A stretch of DNA of 64,000 nucleotides. Source: Betaproteobacteria bacterium. Lineage in GTDB: Bacteria; Pseudomonadota; Gammaproteobacteria; Burkholderiales; Ga0077523. The first letter of the stretch is position 1, and each line of letters begins with the position of its first letter. Shown in pieces: positions 63,060-64,000 of the stretch. Below the pieces are notes generated by a model. It was not told the origin of the DNA and made no database searches. It saw nothing but the letters and a program-made list of their open reading frames with translations. The stretch spans positions 496,001 through 560,000 of the forward strand of contig JADJPK010000004.1 of the NCBI GenBank assembly GCA_016713305.1, read 5' to 3'. A program made the translations under genes and the position numbers.

Positions 63060-63878
63060 ATGACTCATGACCGCGAGAGCGAACCCTCAAGAGCGACTGC
63101 GACATACCGATGGCTTCCCGCGGGGAGGGCTGAGAAAACTGCGTGGAGCCTGAATGGGATTCTTGTCCCGGCGAACATGGTCACCATGTTCGGGGAAATC
63201 GATGCGTCAGGCATCGAGGAGGTCCGAGATGGCTTTCGTCGCGAAGGAAAGCGACCACCATCGTACACCGCCTTTGTGATCAAGGCTGCTGGCCAGACGA
63301 TGAAGCGTCATCCAGAGGCAAACAGGGCGATCTTGGGCCCTCCGTTCTGGCGCAGACTGGTCCAGTTCGAGGCGGCAGACATCGCCGTGGCCATAGAGAA
63401 GCACTTGCCTTACTTGCCCGGGAACGCCTTCATCGCACCTTTGCGATCAGCGGATTCACGAAGTCTTGACGACCTTTCAGAGGCGCTGCGGGCACTCCCC
63501 GACGTGAATGAGGAGAACTCCGAAGAGTACCGAGCGTATATGCGCGTCCTGCGCTATGTGCCTCGCCCCATCAGCACTTGGCTCGTACACGCACCGCATT
63601 GGTTTCCGTCTCTCTGGGTTCGCTATAGAGGCTGCGCATGCTGGGTCAATGCGCCATCAAAAGCCGGCGTTGATGCGGTTACGACAACGTGGCCATGGCC
63701 GATCACCTTTACCTTTGGGGTCGTGAAGGACAGACCACTAGTTGTCGACAGCGCGGTGACAGCGCGCCGCACGATGCCAGTAGGAATGGTCTTTGATCGG
63801 AGGATTATGGGAGGGGGGCCGGCGAGTCGTCTCTTTGTCGATTTTACGGAGAATTTGAGTCGCGGAACTAAGTTATAG
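63060..63878 (+). CDS. 2-oxoacid dehydrogenase-type acyltransferase homologue (copy 2, catalytic His replaced)
   Basis: A 272-residue paralogue of the gene at 53587, again only the E2 catalytic fold. The motif expected as DHRxxxG reads DRRIMGGG: Arg247 replaces the catalytic histidine. The region before it (ITFTFGVVKDRPLVVD) is normal. It may be catalytically dead and act as a scaffold, or use different chemistry. It closes the cluster visible in the window. The ATG at 63060 overlaps a stop-like ATGA but no ribosome-binding site is obvious. Confidence 0.72.
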   Translation: MTHDRESEPSRATATYRWLPAGRAEKTAWSLNGILVPANMVTMFGEIDASGIEEVRDGFRREGKRPPSYTAFVIKAAGQTMKRHPEANRAILGPPFWRRLVQFEAADIAVAIEKHLPYLPGNAFIAPLRSADSRSLDDLSEALRALPDVNEENSEEYRAYMRVLRYVPRPISTWLVHAPHWFPSLWVRYRGCACWVNAPSKAGVDAVTTTWPWPITFTFGVVKDRPLVVDSAVTARRTMPVGMVFDRRIMGGGPASRLFVDFTENLSRGTKL

Positions 63879-64000
63879 TAAACCGAGTTCCCAAGTCAAA
63901 GATCGACACCGCAATTCTATTTGGTCACTCGTTGGATGTTGTATCTGCGATTCGATGCTACTGCGTCCATCCAAAGAACGCAGCCGGTGACAGTGTCACC
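63879..64000. other. Intergenic end of window
   Basis: No gene is supported in these 122 bases. The last 15 bases are a near-perfect palindrome, GGTGACA-G-TGTCACC (63986-64000), which could be an operator or the first part of a larger structure cut by the window edge. Confidence 0.4.

Noticed and set aside
53581..63878. Polyketide, siderophore or macrolide biosynthesis cluster
   Set aside because: There are no ketosynthase, carrier-protein, adenylation or terpene-cyclase genes; only the glycosyltransferase fold recalls macrolide tailoring.
49261..64000. Exosortase, prsK or prsR in the accessory region
   Set aside because: No multi-helix exosortase with its catalytic Cys/Arg/His, no PrsK-type kinase and no second sigma-54 activator was found among the genes here.

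Overview
The window looks like one contiguous piece of a GC-rich betaproteobacterial chromosome (order not determinable from this alone). The evidence is gene order rather than any single gene: algH-ruvX-pyrR-pyrB with a degenerate dihydroorotase, rpe-gph-trpE-trpG-trpD-trpC, lptF-lptG facing pepA-holC-valS, glnA followed by ntrB-ntrC, miaB-phoH-ybeY-corC-lnt, and a general porin of the Neisseria/Burkholderia type. No phage, insertion sequence, rRNA or CRISPR array was seen.

Layout. 1-2.4 kb (minus): tolC, a rhodanese and an isoaspartyl methyltransferase-like gene. 2.6-5.7 kb: a promoter and TPP riboswitch driving thiD and thiC. 5.8-6.7 kb: uppP with an apparently leaderless mRNA. 7.2-12.1 kb: a nitrogen-control block in which glnA has a sigma-54 promoter and two NtrC sites, with ntrB and ntrC downstream. 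12.1-15.6 kb (minus): exonuclease III, a DUF4124/glutaredoxin protein and oligopeptidase A. 15.7-19.4 kb (minus): pyrimidine genes and algH. 19.6-21.4 kb: a small sigma-factor operon. 21.5-29.2 kb: lptFG, pepA, holC, valS. 29.3-32 kb: an MFS transporter and a porin. 32.3-37.7 kb (minus): rpe-gph-trpEGDC with a possible Trp-rich leader peptide before trpE. 37.8-42.5 kb: apaG, mltA, tonB, dsbC and a UbiH-type hydroxylase. 42.5-48.2 kb: a CAU tRNA, then miaB, phoH, ybeY, corC and lnt. 48.2-49.3 kb: a periplasmic tandem rhodanese.

The last 15 kb is accessory. It begins with a PEP-CTERM surface protein that has its own sigma-54-type promoter, and the large TPR protein PrsT of the exosortase system; no exosortase lies in the window. 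Next comes a plus-strand cluster not recognised as a described system: a stand-alone 2-oxoacid-dehydrogenase-type acyltransferase, a UGT-like glycosyltransferase, an inverted LolA-like periplasmic protein, an ABC ATPase, an outer-membrane barrel, two FtsX-type permeases, a second glycosyltransferase and a second acyltransferase. Synthesis enzymes flank an envelope-spanning transporter, which suggests manufacture and export of an acylated glycoside or glycolipid. The two acyltransferases differ at the catalytic histidine.

Four conserved housekeeping genes (prlC, trpD, phoH, lnt) are each broken by what looks like one extra base. They are annotated across the break. Sequence or assembly error is the simplest explanation, because the remaining reading frame is intact in every case.
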